Shown: piece by piece, positions 1-8,182 of the stretch
Numbering within the stretch: position 1 is the first letter of the stretch
Layout: each line of letters opens with the position of its first letter
The notes under the pieces: generated by a model
Told to the model about the DNA's origin: nothing
The model's database searches: none
The model's input: the letters and a program-made list of their open reading frames with translations, nothing else
NCBI GenBank assembly: GCA_016783225.1
Contig: JADHWZ010000013.1
Span: forward strand, 1 to 20,325
Length of the DNA stretch: 20,325 bases
Direction: 5' to 3'
Source: Dehalococcoidia bacterium
Lineage (GTDB): Bacteria > Chloroflexota > Dehalococcoidia > GIF9 > UBA5620
Program-made: the position numbers and the translations under genes

Positions 1-73
1 CTGCCGCCACCGATATGCCGGCATGATAAGCCCCCAACGCCAGGGCTTCATTTCCAGAAAGTAGTTTCTTCAT
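1..73 (-). CDS. iorA: Indolepyruvate:ferredoxin oxidoreductase alpha subunit, N-terminus only (partial)
   Basis: Only the first 24 codons are inside the window. The protein begins MKKLLSGNEALALGAYHAG, which matches the well-known start of IorA (MKKLLSGNEAIARGAYEAG in typical members). IorA is the thiamine-diphosphate-binding large subunit that oxidatively decarboxylates aryl pyruvates made from aromatic amino acids and passes electrons to ferredoxin. It acts in the cytoplasm of anaerobes together with IorB. The ATG at 71-73 is the natural start, with no room for an upstream extension before the tRNA fragment 20 bases away. This is a housekeeping chromosomal gene and marks the chromosome side of the integration site. 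The identification rests on a short stretch, but the motif is distinctive. Confidence 0.75.
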   Translation of the reverse strand, partial: MKKLLSGNEALALGAYHAGISVAA

Positions 74-94
74 TTCAGTCACGCTAAGCAAAAG

Positions 95-139
95 TGGAGC
101 CAGCGGTCAGATTCGAACTGACGACCGGCGGTTTACGAA
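95..139 (-). tRNA. 3' half of tRNA-Thr(CGU); probable att site of an integrated element
   Basis: Read on the minus strand, the stretch has an anticodon loop TTCGTAA (anticodon CGT, plus-strand 135-137), the 3' anticodon stem ACCGC, and a 5-base variable region. A perfect T-arm follows (GTCAG, loop TTCGAAT, CTGAC), then the acceptor strand CGCTGGC, discriminator T and encoded CCA. Upstream of the loop, tRNA pairing is lost. The five bases that should pair with ACCGC are TGCCA, with no pairs, and the acceptor partner should be GCCAGCG but is not. A weak D-arm-like stretch reaches about position 170. A tRNA conserved exactly from the anticodon loop to CCA is what a tyrosine recombinase leaves at one element end. 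The complete gene should lie at the far end of the element. Confidence 0.7.
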
Positions 140-257
140 TGGCAAGCCAATTATACCACCTGATGCTCCCAGATAGGAAATGGTGCTACGTGGTTTGAGA
201 GCCAAGCATGGTTTCGTATCTGGCGTGGCATCTGGTGCTGGGGCGTGCTAGGGAGTT

Positions 258-284
258 TGTTAGCAAAATGTTAGCAAATTGCTA
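258..284. repeat. Tandem TGTTAGCAAA repeats plus overlapping palindrome (candidate integrase arm sites)
   Basis: TGTTAGCAAA occurs at 258-267 and again at 269-278, an 11-base period or one helical turn. The second copy is part of the perfect palindrome TAGCAAATTGCTA at 272-284. The cluster lies about 120 bases inside the presumed element end, where tyrosine integrases or excisionases bind arm sites. The function is inferred from position and phasing only. Confidence 0.4.
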
Positions 285-386
285 GGCAGGCGGGCATGAC
301 GGCGGACAAGATGCATGCGTGCCGGAGAGACTGGGGAAGGCAGGTAGAGAGACATTGGCGGGAAAGCACCAGTCGTCGCATTTCAA

Positions 387-405
387 CATGTCGGCATCCG
401 ACATG
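387..405. repeat. 19-base inverted repeat, possible terminator or operator
   Basis: CATGTCGG-CAT-CCGACATG forms a perfect 8-base-pair stem with a 3-base loop. On the plus strand it is followed by a T-rich tract (ctctttcattttcatt), which would suit a rho-independent stop for plus-strand transcripts. On the minus strand it lies 115 bases past the stop of the membrane protein gene but has no T-run. It could instead be a protein binding site. Confidence 0.4.
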
Positions 406-520
406 CTCTTTCATTTTCATTCAGGGTATGTGGTCTACCTCTCACCGCAATGGTTGAAAGGTTCACTTGACCTACCCACTACCGTTTGCAAGTGCCGCAA
501 TATGGCATTCATCACATGCC

Positions 521-2374
521 TTATTCGTCTGGTGCGTAGTACAGCCGGGTGAACTCACTGAGACCTACGTCAGCCTTGCTCATGTGGAAGGCCTGCCTTA
601 CCAGATCTTCCCCTATTGCCGACTCAAGGCTATTGAGCACCCCCTTTATTTGCAGTGCTACCCCCTGCCCCAGAAAGACAATGCTATATGCTCCAAGGTC
701 ACATAAGCATTGGAGTGCTTGGTCTCTGAGTTCGGGGGCACCCTTTTCTTCCCCCAGCTGCGCAAGAGTTTGCCACAAACTCGCCAGCTCTGCGACGACT
801 GAAACGAACCGTTGACCACCGGTTTGAGAGGCTTTCAAGCCGAGGACGGATAATATATTGCAAGTACTTGCTCTCAAATCTGGAGCCCACTGCTCCGGAC
901 AGTCGAAAGTCTCAGAGCAGAAGAGGCCTAGTCTTCGAACGGCCTCCTGTGTTGCGTCTGGGAGTCCTCCGTCGATTGCTAGCTGACTGACCTTTCCCAA
1001 TGCCTCAATGGATAGGCGAGCCTGACCTTGCCTCCTCAAGGTTCTTAGTTCAGTCGAAGCGGTGACTGCTAAACCGATCAAAGCCTCCTTTGTTCCAGAC
1101 TCCTGCCCGGACTTCGCCGATTGGAATCCGAGTCCCCCCAGATGGTAGGCAGCCGGTCCACATGCCTCGGCAGCATCCAGCTGAACTGCTCTAGTATACA
1201 TGGTGCGGAGTTGCTTGGCCGCTTCGCGTTGCAGCAGAGGCGACTGCTCAACGACTGCAATTCTACCGACCGACCTGAGCGCATAAGTCACCTTATTCGC
1301 TACTCTATCCCATTTCCTAAGTAAGGCTTGTTCACCGATTTCTTTGAGAAGTCGGAGCATTCTTTTCCCCAAAGCACCTTCCTTCTTGACGGTCCCTCCC
1401 GCCACCTGCCCCAGCTCAACCACAATGTCCGTTACCACGCCCTTCGCTCCGGCGTGTACCAGATCATCGACCATGTCTACTAAACGTTCCATCGACTCGT
1501 CTACCTGCTTAGGCGAACTAGGGGCGGCTGCTATCGCGCACTCGCTCAGCTTTCTAATGACTTTTACTGGAGCAAGCGGATCATCTAGGGTTAACGTACC
1601 AATCCTCCCGATGACATCAATGATATCGCCCACGGCGTGAGATTCTTGGCCCCCCGCGTCCTCTTGTTCTGGCGCGAGCCTAGCGGCGAAGCTTGCCAGA
1701 TCGCGTAGCTCAGCGAGTCCAGCATCGAAGGCGTCGTAGTATTTGAGGCTGTATAGACTCATTAGCGTATCGCGTATATCGGTTACTTCCTTCGGCATCT
1801 CTCTACCTTGGGTCTTAATCAGACTACGCTTCGCATCCGACCCTAAGTCTCGCAAAAGTGCCTCCGGCGTTAGCCTCCGAGTAAGCGCAACAAAGTACGG
1901 AATTAAAAGGGTTAAACAAAGCCCAGCCAAAACTAGTGAAATGGCCCCCCAGGTGACGCGCAGGGGCCCCAGGAGTGCAATGCTAAGTTCAATTAAGGGA
2001 ACGCCGATGTCCGCTGTCGCTAAGCCCGCTAGTGAAAACACCACGCTAGCGACGAAGAGGAGTATATAGAGAAAGGTACTGGGCTTGAAGACCAACCTCA
2101 TCATGCGTGGGCTATAACGGGAGGCGAGTTGGCCGGCGACCAGGGAGATAGTGAAAACCACAGCTAGAACTGTAGCCAGACCCTGCGAAACTGTGCTAAG
2201 CAAATAACGGTTGATGCCATCGGAGCTAGGAGTTGTGTTCACCCTAAAGAAGACGAACCAGGCGAAAGCGACCGCCAGGACAAGAAATGGCCAGAGGTAA
2301 TTCCATCTGTGCAGCATCTGACCGAGGGCTTTTGAGCGCTCGGCAAGTGACCGTAGTTGGTCAGTTACTTTCAT
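521..2374 (-). CDS. Four-helix membrane protein, DUF2254-like
   Basis: A 617-residue protein with four predicted transmembrane helices in its first third, near residues 26-44, 61-82, 99-119 and 142-164. The segment around residues 59-95 (LLSTVSQGLATVLAVVFTIS, followed by a Q-L-A-S-RYSPRMMR stretch) resembles the start of DUF2254 predicted membrane proteins, a family of unknown function. Residues from about 170 to the end look soluble and mostly helical, rich in Leu, Ala and Glu. The usual DUF2254 protein is shorter, so the soluble tail here is long. The ATG at 2374 has an AAGGAG site 12 bases upstream and a good promoter at 2442-2470. The gene stands alone as the first gene inside the element. 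A role in defence or envelope sensing would be a guess. Confidence 0.8.
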   Translation of the reverse strand: MKVTDQLRSLAERSKALGQMLHRWNYLWPFLVLAVAFAWFVFFRVNTTPSSDGINRYLLSTVSQGLATVLAVVFTISLVAGQLASRYSPRMMRLVFKPSTFLYILLFVASVVFSLAGLATADIGVPLIELSIALLGPLRVTWGAISLVLAGLCLTLLIPYFVALTRRLTPEALLRDLGSDAKRSLIKTQGREMPKEVTDIRDTLMSLYSLKYYDAFDAGLAELRDLASFAARLAPEQEDAGGQESHAVGDIIDVIGRIGTLTLDDPLAPVKVIRKLSECAIAAAPSSPKQVDESMERLVDMVDDLVHAGAKGVVTDIVVELGQVAGGTVKKEGALGKRMLRLLKEIGEQALLRKWDRVANKVTYALRSVGRIAVVEQSPLLQREAAKQLRTMYTRAVQLDAAEACGPAAYHLGGLGFQSAKSGQESGTKEALIGLAVTASTELRTLRRQGQARLSIEALGKVSQLAIDGGLPDATQEAVRRLGLFCSETFDCPEQWAPDLRASTCNILSVLGLKASQTGGQRFVSVVAELASLWQTLAQLGEEKGAPELRDQALQCLCDLGAYSIVFLGQGVALQIKGVLNSLESAIGEDLVRQAFHMSKADVGLSEFTRLYYAPDE

Positions 2375-2441
2375 TGTCGCTGTCGTCTCCTTGGGCCGTC
2401 ATGTCGCTCTGAGCGCATTTCGGGCTCTTTCTCATACAACC

Positions 2442-2470
2442 ATTCTACGCTGATGATTTCTTGGTGGCAA
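2442..2470 (-). promoter_or_regulatory. Sigma70-type promoter of the DUF2254-like gene
   Basis: On the minus strand TTGCCA (2465-2470) is followed by a 17-base spacer and TAGAAT (2442-2447). Transcription would start about 60 bases before the ATG at 2374. Confidence 0.55.
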
Positions 2471-2486
2471 GATAGTCCTGAATAGA

Positions 2487-2825
2487 CTAATAGGCTGGAC
2501 ATGGGGCTGTGTTGTGTGCTTGACATGCAGGAGGCGACATGACCGAACCTTTGGTCCGCGAGGAGGAGCAGGCTTTGCCTAGCCACTTGCCGCAGGCCTG
2601 GCATTTGAACCGGCGCGTGAGCTCGCCAGTGTCTTTGTCGGTGAAGGTGATTAGCTCGACGGCTTCATCGGTGCCGCAATCCCCGCAAACTGGTGGATTG
2701 ACGATGTCATTGCGTTTTTTCAAGCTTGGGGCTGGCAACTTTGGCTCTTTGAAGGGCCTGGCGGCTGCTGCGAGTTGCTGGGCTCGGGCAATCTCAAGGT
2801 AGGCGGTAAAAGGGGTTTTTGACAT
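2487..2825 (-). CDS. Zinc-ribbon protein, copy 1, with altered C-terminal tail
   Basis: A 112-residue protein with one zinc ribbon: C47-x2-C50 and C75-x2-C78, joined by a strand-rich linker containing DKDTGELTRRFKC. The same module occurs in the 124-residue protein ending at 19371 and as a broken copy at 11962-12028. In those copies the protein stops right after GKAF. Here the frame loses the Phe-stop and runs 27 residues further (CSSSRTKGSV...), a tail that looks like read-through into unrelated DNA. The N-terminal 45 residues are Ala/Lys/Pro-rich and not recognisable. No strong ribosome binding site precedes the ATG at 2825. It is a probable nucleic-acid-binding accessory protein of the element. 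Function is unknown, and it may be a decaying copy. Confidence 0.65.
   Translation of the reverse strand: MSKTPFTAYLEIARAQQLAAAARPFKEPKLPAPSLKKRNDIVNPPVCGDCGTDEAVELITFTDKDTGELTRRFKCQACGKWLGKACSSSRTKGSVMSPPACQAHNTAPCPAY
2571..2627 (-). repeat. Zinc-ribbon homology block, copy 1
   Basis: This block matches 11968-12026 closely at the DNA level, with about four substitutions and a two-base indel. It matches the 3' end of the gene at 19371 more loosely. Similarity ends abruptly at 2570, inside the last codons of the module, which marks a recombination or rearrangement junction. Confidence 0.65.
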
Positions 2826-2895
2826 AAGCGGTGAAAATCAGAAAAAGCGGGCCAGTAGTGCTGCCTATGGCGCCGGATTCGGGCTTCTCTATTAG

Positions 2896-3111
2896 TTATA
2901 ACGCAATCTCCAAAGTTTCCTGGGTGGTGTTGCCATAGCTTTGGCTAAGTGCGGGGAGGGATAGCAGCACATAAGATGTGAGACCGTCTGCGTAGGTGAG
3001 GTTTGAGATGGAGAGGTATTCATCGAGAACATTGGCTAGAGGCTTGTCTTGTGTAACATAACGCTCTTTCGTTGGGCATGTCTGCGAAGGATGCGAGCAA
3101 TTGTTACTCAA
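2896..3111 (-). CDS. Possible small protein or gene remnant
   Basis: A 71-codon frame starting at TTG (3111) directly after an in-frame stop. Composition is protein-like (residues such as RYVTQDKPLANVLDEYLS) and no other frame here is better. However, there is no ATG, no clear ribosome binding site, and I do not recognise the sequence. It lies between the zinc-ribbon gene and the HEPN gene and may be the 3' remnant of a lost gene. A short hairpin (CATCCA-TTTT-TGGATG, 3122-3137) lies just upstream of it and may instead terminate transcription of the HEPN gene. Confidence 0.3.
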   Translation of the reverse strand: MSNNCSHPSQTCPTKERYVTQDKPLANVLDEYLSISNLTYADGLTSYVLLSLPALSQSYGNTTQETLEIAL

Positions 3112-3190
3112 ACGTCATTAAACATCCATTTTTGGATGGAGAATTTCAGCATTGCCATTAACTTTCGGTACCTGCGTCAGCAACAGCGCT

Positions 3191-4141
3191 TTATTGTGGT
3201 TCACTGTTCAACACCGCAATCAGAAGGTGGGCAACAAAAGTTTCCATAACGTTGGCAAGTTGCCCTACATCCACTGATTCCTCCGGTATCGTGCCACGGT
3301 GAAGTATCCGGCTTCGCAAGTCGTAGCAGCGAGTGAAAAAATCAACCGATGATTGTCCATCAAAAAACTCGTCAGGCAATAAGCGACGAGCTAGCGTGCT
3401 CCCAGCCTGTCCAATTGACTGATACCGTACCCATCCGAGGCTACCAATAATTGATGCTTTCGTAGGTTCATCTATCATTGACTGCTGCGTCGTGGCTTCA
3501 AGCTCTGTCACTAAGGCTTGTACCTCGTCAGAACGCTTTAGCGGGTCTAAAAGTGCTTCGATTGCTGTGACAAGCGTGATAAAGCGACTGCGGGCGGACA
3601 CATCAAAGAAGGAGCTTGCGTAAATTTCGCTTGCAAGCACCTGCTTTTCCGTAAGCTGCCGACTATTCAGGTATTCACGTTGGAAGGTGTCTATCAACTT
3701 GGGTGGATACTTACCCACCGTTTCCTTCGCATCGAACTTGACAAACCTCAGTTTTTCAACGTGTTCATAGACATCAATACCATGCATATCATTCCTTAGA
3801 GGATACCCATATTGTTTTTGCAGCATCGCCAAGCCTTCGTTCGTTACAACACTTTTTTGTTTCCCATCACCAAAATCTATGCCTAAACGCTGCTCGATGG
3901 CCCAGTAAAGAAGGGCGCGTTTGGATTTTTCGGCAGCGGTTCTTGCTTGATATTCTGAGGCATATGGTCCTCCTATAATAGCAGCGCGAGCATGACCTTT
4001 AATTGGCGTTCCAATGGCATCACTACACAGCCTTATGCGCTCCCCATGCGGCAAGACTAGGAGTTCGAGCTGCTCTACATCGGAGTCGATACGATACGCC
4101 TCGGGAAAATTGAATCTGAGTCGGAAGTCGTATAAGGGCAT
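3191..4141 (-). CDS. HEPN-domain protein, ApeA-like (candidate defence RNase)
   Basis: A 316-residue protein counted from the ATG at 4141. A TTG five codons earlier is a weaker choice because MPLYDFRLRF reads as a natural start. The C-terminal 150 residues (about 165-310) have the layout of an ApeA-like HEPN domain: a helix with SRFITLVTAIEALLDP, a middle helix, then YDLRSRILHRG, where R276-x4-H281 is the HEPN catalytic signature. HEPN proteins with this motif are mostly metal-independent RNases, and many act in abortive infection, toxin-antitoxin or CRISPR-linked systems. The N-terminal 160 residues are not recognised and may hold the sensor. The gene is a single-gene unit with its own promoter (4237-4265), flanked by AT-rich DNA. 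No antitoxin (MNT nucleotidyltransferase) gene is adjacent, so it may be a stand-alone abortive-infection gene. Confidence 0.8.
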   Translation of the reverse strand: MPLYDFRLRFNFPEAYRIDSDVEQLELLVLPHGERIRLCSDAIGTPIKGHARAAIIGGPYASEYQARTAAEKSKRALLYWAIEQRLGIDFGDGKQKSVVTNEGLAMLQKQYGYPLRNDMHGIDVYEHVEKLRFVKFDAKETVGKYPPKLIDTFQREYLNSRQLTEKQVLASEIYASSFFDVSARSRFITLVTAIEALLDPLKRSDEVQALVTELEATTQQSMIDEPTKASIIGSLGWVRYQSIGQAGSTLARRLLPDEFFDGQSSVDFFTRCYDLRSRILHRGTIPEESVDVGQLANVMETFVAHLLIAVLNSEPQ

Positions 4142-4236
4142 TATTAAACTCAACAAATTACTATAATGTTCATGGCATTGTACTGTTATTTAAGAAATCG
4201 GACCGTATCAAAACCAAGCCTATTTGATTTGCACAG

Positions 4237-4265
4237 ATTATAAACTGAAAGTAGCTTCAAGACAA
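4237..4265 (-). promoter_or_regulatory. Sigma70-type promoter of the HEPN gene
   Basis: On the minus strand TTGTCT (4260-4265), 17-base spacer, TATAAT (4237-4242). This gives a leader of about 90 bases before the ATG at 4141. A second weak -10 (TATAGT) sits just upstream of the gene. Confidence 0.55.
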
Positions 4266-4312
4266 TACCTAACGTTATTGAATCAATTGTTATTCCACAT
4301 CACGCACCTGTA

Positions 4313-4363
4313 AAGGAGGAAACTTTTCGCTAGTTTGTTACCTCTAATCTAGACTTCCTCCTT
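4313..4363. repeat. Inverted repeat around the stop codon of the methyltransferase gene
   Basis: AAGGAGGAA (4313-4321) and TTCCTCCTT (4355-4363) are perfect 9-base arms separated by 33 bases that contain the TAG stop of the large nuclease-methyltransferase gene. A hairpin here could end or protect the operon transcript. There is no clear T-run, so a classical terminator is uncertain. Confidence 0.35.
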
Positions 4364-7300
4364 GACTATTGCTATTTCATCCTCGGTGAGGCCGTAGAGC
4401 TTGTAGACTATTTGGTCGATGAGCTTGTCGGTAAGTTCGATGTGGTGCAGGAGGGGCTTGAGCTTGGTTGTGGAGGCGTCGAACTCGGGCCGGATAGTGG
4501 CCTGAGGTTCTCGTCGTGTGATGTCGATGCCGTTTGCCGCGTGGATTAGCCTCCGGTTTTGTTTGAATGCATCTAGGAAGCTCTCCCAACCCGCTTCGGG
4601 TTTCCAATACTCCTTCACCTTGGTCTTGTTCTTCAGGTGCTCTAGACCGATGCCCAGATAGCCTTCTAGCCACGTGAGGAAGCCCTTAATCTCAGCCTGC
4701 TTCTCCTTATGCAAGCGAGTCATTTCCTCAGCCAGAAAAGCAAGTAGGTCATGAACCACGTCTGATTGCTCATGCTGCGTATCGGGAGTGCCGTCTGGCT
4801 TTTGAGGCAGGCGCAGAACTACGAAGGACAGTTGTTTGCGGGTATCCTTGCTCTGGGGGTATTGCTCGTAGAGTCTTTTTGCTTCTGCAACCAAATCATC
4901 CCGCTCAGCCTGGGGTGTGGTGAAGTTGATGGAGCGAATTGGAAGTGCGCCTAGGTATTTATTGGAGATGTTAACAGTCAGGTCTGAGCGATTGGAGAAG
5001 CTTATGGCATAGTAGTAACTGAGGAGAGTGGAATTCAGCAGAGAGGCAACAAAGCTGTGGCTGTATGAGTCCCCTGGCAAGACAATGGTATTGAGCGAAT
5101 TGAAGGGATAGTAACGCTCCCTGTCAATGGCCGCAGTGAGGGGTCTCGTTCCTCCTGCAACTCTCTGAACAAGAATTTTCTCTGGTCTTTGAAATATTGC
5201 TTCGTCTTGCATAACATTGAGGACAGATTTGTCATATTGTATGAACTTGTCTCGAAAGTATATTTGATACCTGCCAATATCCTTACCTTCTAGGAGTGGC
5301 TTGTAGCGATGATCAAGGGCACTATCTGCGATAAATGCGCTCTTGTGCTGCTTCCATGTTTGTATACCCGAGATGAGATGTGAGGCCAGATCGCGCAACT
5401 GGTGACTATATTTCTGCATGCGAGCGACTATCGTCTCGTCACTGGCAGTTTGCAGGACACTAAAGGTAAAGCCTATGTTTTTCTCAAATTGTGACTGAGG
5501 TATTCTAGTCACTCCGCCGTCGCTGGCGAGTACCCGGACCGCATTCTGTTGCCTAACCATAGGAGATGATTGCGCGTAGACTGACAGGACTATTGTCTCT
5601 GAGGTAACCCCCTCGAACACTTCCGTTCCGCAGAGCAGAATGTTTTCGACGGAGCAGGAATCCAGAAGTAGCTTCCTGAGTGGCGCATATGTTGTGGCCC
5701 GAAGAATGGTATTTGGGATAATATACGCTTGGCGCCCTCCGTCTGCAAGAAGCTGTAGAGCTGCTTCCATGAAAAGCGCGTAGGTGTTGACTTTACCAAA
5801 TCCGCTCTTGAATGCTTCCAGATAGTACCCTTTCTCTTGGGGCGTGAACTCCTGAAGTCGGGTGTAAACATAGGGAGGATTCCCTACTATTGCACTGAAG
5901 CCGGCGTTGGGCAATTGCTGGCCGTTGCGATCAAAGAACACTTCGGGGAACTCCAGCTCCCAGTGAAAGAGGCGTCGCTCCTGCCCAGTTTTGACACCAC
6001 TGGCAAACCAGGCTTGTTTCTGCCACTCCGCCCAATCGGCCTCCGTATCGCGGATGCTGGTGAGGAGATTATCATAGTCTTGAGGCTCTGACTCATTACC
6101 AAAGTACGTGCTGGTCCAGATGTGTGCTACCTCTTGGTAGCGTCTCAGAATATGCTGAGCAATGCCGTAGAGCTTCTCCTTCTCCTGGATGTCCGGTAGA
6201 CCATCAGAGGGGATTTCGGCAATGCGGAAATAGTTGTCTACCGCGGTAGCGACATTCTGGTGGAAGTAGTATTCTAGGAGGCTCTGAGATGCCGGCACTG
6301 CCTTGACCAGCTTCTTTTTGCCGAAGCCGGGGAGTTGTCCCAGGTCATCCAGGCGAGCGCCGATGAGAGAGTTGCCACAGCGCAAATGGTGGTCAAGGAA
6401 ACTCAAAGGCTTGTCGAGAGCGACAGTGGAAAGCCACAGAGAAAGCTTGGCGAGGTCAACGGCCAGAGGGTTTAGGTCTACTCCATAGATACAGCGCTCT
6501 ATGACCTCTCGGCGAGCCCAGCGTATCTCATCCTCATCTATTTCTCGAGGGTCACCGCCCAGGGCTTCTACCAGTGCTCGGCCGAGGTAGTCAGTGGCCT
6601 CGACAAGGAAGTGTCCTGACCCCATGGCTGGATCTAGGACCTTGAGAGAGAGAATGGCGTCAATGGGGCTACCGTCGGACTTGCTTGCCTCGTTCAGAAG
6701 AGGCTCCAAGGTGTTAGTCACGGTGTATTTAACAATGTAGTCGGGCGTGTAGTAAGAGCCGGTTGCCTTACGTTCTCCTTTATCGGTCTCGAGGTAGACA
6801 GAGCCCGCTGGATAAACCTTAATGGGCTTACGGCTCGCCAGTTCTGCGAGGGGTATGAATTTCTCTCGCTTGTCCTCCTTTACGACTGCCATGTCCTGGC
6901 TAGCGTAACGCGGGCGGTGTTGGAGGAGTCCTTCATAGATTGAGCCGAGCTCGCGAATGCTAAGGTCGCGGTAGCTGACAAAACCACGCCCGGTGCGGCC
7001 GGCTGCCTCGGCTCGGGCAAGCTGGTCAATGGCTGCTGCCAAGTGGCGGTCGCCTATCTTCCATGCGGCGAGTGCCTGGTGCTCTTTCTCATCATCAAAG
7101 AGCCGGCCGTTATAGGGGGGAATGTGGAGGAACTTATCTCCGTCGTTGATGAGGGTAAACAGGTCTTTGAGCCGGGTCCAGTAGCCGGTGGTGACGGGGC
7201 TTAGATTGCTTTCGAAAGGCTCTTTGGCGACTATGTCATGGGCCAAGGCTCGAAGGCTGTAACTCATCTCATAAGGGAGGTTAGTTGCCGGCAGGAATTC

Positions 7301-8173
7301 CCTGGCCTCGGCATAGAGGATGAAGAGCAAGCGGTAGATGACTACAAAGGCGTTTTCCCGAACTAGATCTAGGTCATCAGGCTTGAGTTTATTCCCGGGA
7401 AACGAAAGGAAACCTTCGGCGAGTAAACGAAGCGCTTCGTAGACGTTATCCTTCAGCTCCTCGCTGACCTTGGCGGCATACTCGGTACTGGCCCGGTAGG
7501 CACGGTCGAGGAAACACTCTCCAGTGCCATCAGGTTGAAATGCATCCTTGTTGAAGAAAGCTAAAAAGTAGAGGAAAGCCTCTTCGTCTTGGGTGATTAT
7601 TCGGGGTAAGTCTACTTCATAGTAAACATCCAGACGGTAGCTGAGATCGCGGTAATAGATTCGCCAGTGCCGGCCGTTGGTGAGTAGACCCCATTTCTTG
7701 TCAGTGGCGCGGAGATAGAAGTCAATCTGATAGCTAGGGTTGTGATTGGTGAAGGGGTCGCCGCGACCCTTGACACGCTTGTCCAGGGAGCGCTGCCACG
7801 CTTTGGCATCGCCTACTGCCAAAGCGGTTTTGAAAAACGCCATCTGCCCTTTGTGTGATTCTGCTTCCTGTCGAGCTTCTACAGAGGGGAAAAAGGCGTA
7901 GTCAGGATGCTTTACTCCCTCAGGAGACGGCACCGCTGGTTGCACGAAGTAAACGTGCCCCAGGACATCAAGTATGGGGCGAATGAGGCGTCGTTCAACC
8001 TCTGCTTCGGGGGTGTTGCCGTTGATGCCGGGAGTGGCCTTTTCCAGTATATCGCCGACGCGCTGACGATACTCCCAAGCCTTTTGCCTGAGAGTCTGCC
8101 AGTGAGGATCCTCTGGCGCTCGTTCTTCGAGGTAATAGTCGCTGAAAAGGGAACGATTGTTATAGTCGGCCAA
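4349..8173 (-). CDS. Fused restriction endonuclease / N6-adenine DNA methyltransferase (type IIG-like)
   Basis: A 1274-residue protein. Near the N-terminus HPDYAFF (D91) and GDAKAW (D122-x-K124) form a PD-(D/E)xK nuclease signature, followed by GLLTNGRHWRIYY, typical of type I/IIG restriction subunits. The methyltransferase core has TGSYYTPDYIV (about 471-481), motif I DPAMGSGHF (514-522) and catalytic NPPY (765-768), of the Eco57I class that methylates adenine N6. The last 400 residues would hold the target-recognition domain and helical spacer. Length suits type IIG/IIL enzymes. It begins with TTG, the only sensible start, with a ribosome binding site overlapping the stop of the helicase gene 9 bases upstream. 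It is thus translationally coupled to it. The partners suggest DNA translocation-dependent restriction. Confidence 0.85.
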   Translation of the reverse strand: MADYNNRSLFSDYYLEERAPEDPHWQTLRQKAWEYRQRVGDILEKATPGINGNTPEAEVERRLIRPILDVLGHVYFVQPAVPSPEGVKHPDYAFFPSVEARQEAESHKGQMAFFKTALAVGDAKAWQRSLDKRVKGRGDPFTNHNPSYQIDFYLRATDKKWGLLTNGRHWRIYYRDLSYRLDVYYEVDLPRIITQDEEAFLYFLAFFNKDAFQPDGTGECFLDRAYRASTEYAAKVSEELKDNVYEALRLLAEGFLSFPGNKLKPDDLDLVRENAFVVIYRLLFILYAEAREFLPATNLPYEMSYSLRALAHDIVAKEPFESNLSPVTTGYWTRLKDLFTLINDGDKFLHIPPYNGRLFDDEKEHQALAAWKIGDRHLAAAIDQLARAEAAGRTGRGFVSYRDLSIRELGSIYEGLLQHRPRYASQDMAVVKEDKREKFIPLAELASRKPIKVYPAGSVYLETDKGERKATGSYYTPDYIVKYTVTNTLEPLLNEASKSDGSPIDAILSLKVLDPAMGSGHFLVEATDYLGRALVEALGGDPREIDEDEIRWARREVIERCIYGVDLNPLAVDLAKLSLWLSTVALDKPLSFLDHHLRCGNSLIGARLDDLGQLPGFGKKKLVKAVPASQSLLEYYFHQNVATAVDNYFRIAEIPSDGLPDIQEKEKLYGIAQHILRRYQEVAHIWTSTYFGNESEPQDYDNLLTSIRDTEADWAEWQKQAWFASGVKTGQERRLFHWELEFPEVFFDRNGQQLPNAGFSAIVGNPPYVYTRLQEFTPQEKGYYLEAFKSGFGKVNTYALFMEAALQLLADGGRQAYIIPNTILRATTYAPLRKLLLDSCSVENILLCGTEVFEGVTSETIVLSVYAQSSPMVRQQNAVRVLASDGGVTRIPQSQFEKNIGFTFSVLQTASDETIVARMQKYSHQLRDLASHLISGIQTWKQHKSAFIADSALDHRYKPLLEGKDIGRYQIYFRDKFIQYDKSVLNVMQDEAIFQRPEKILVQRVAGGTRPLTAAIDRERYYPFNSLNTIVLPGDSYSHSFVASLLNSTLLSYYYAISFSNRSDLTVNISNKYLGALPIRSINFTTPQAERDDLVAEAKRLYEQYPQSKDTRKQLSFVVLRLPQKPDGTPDTQHEQSDVVHDLLAFLAEEMTRLHKEKQAEIKGFLTWLEGYLGIGLEHLKNKTKVKEYWKPEAGWESFLDAFKQNRRLIHAANGIDITRREPQATIRPEFDASTTKLKPLLHHIELTDKLIDQIVYKLYGLTEDEIAIVKEEV

Positions 8174-8182
8174 TCTATGTTC

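Larger units (their letters stand above)
140..520. other. Non-coding element end between att site and first gene
   Basis: About 380 bases without a convincing gene. Reading frames here overlap each other and lack ribosome binding sites. The stretch holds a weak tRNA-like D-arm resemblance next to the att core (140-170), a pair of helically phased direct repeats (258-284) and a 19-base palindrome (387-405). This is the usual content of an integrase-proximal element end: core, arm-type binding sites, and a possible transcription stop facing the first gene. Confidence 0.5.

Noticed and set aside
95..170. Functional complete tRNA
   Set aside because: The anticodon stem has no paired bases with the 5' side and the acceptor stem pairs poorly, so only the 3' half is credible.
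2371..2604. 77-codon minus-strand frame ending at the DUF2254-like start
   Set aside because: It overlaps the zinc-ribbon gene and a promoter, has an Arg/Gln-rich tail and no ribosome binding site.
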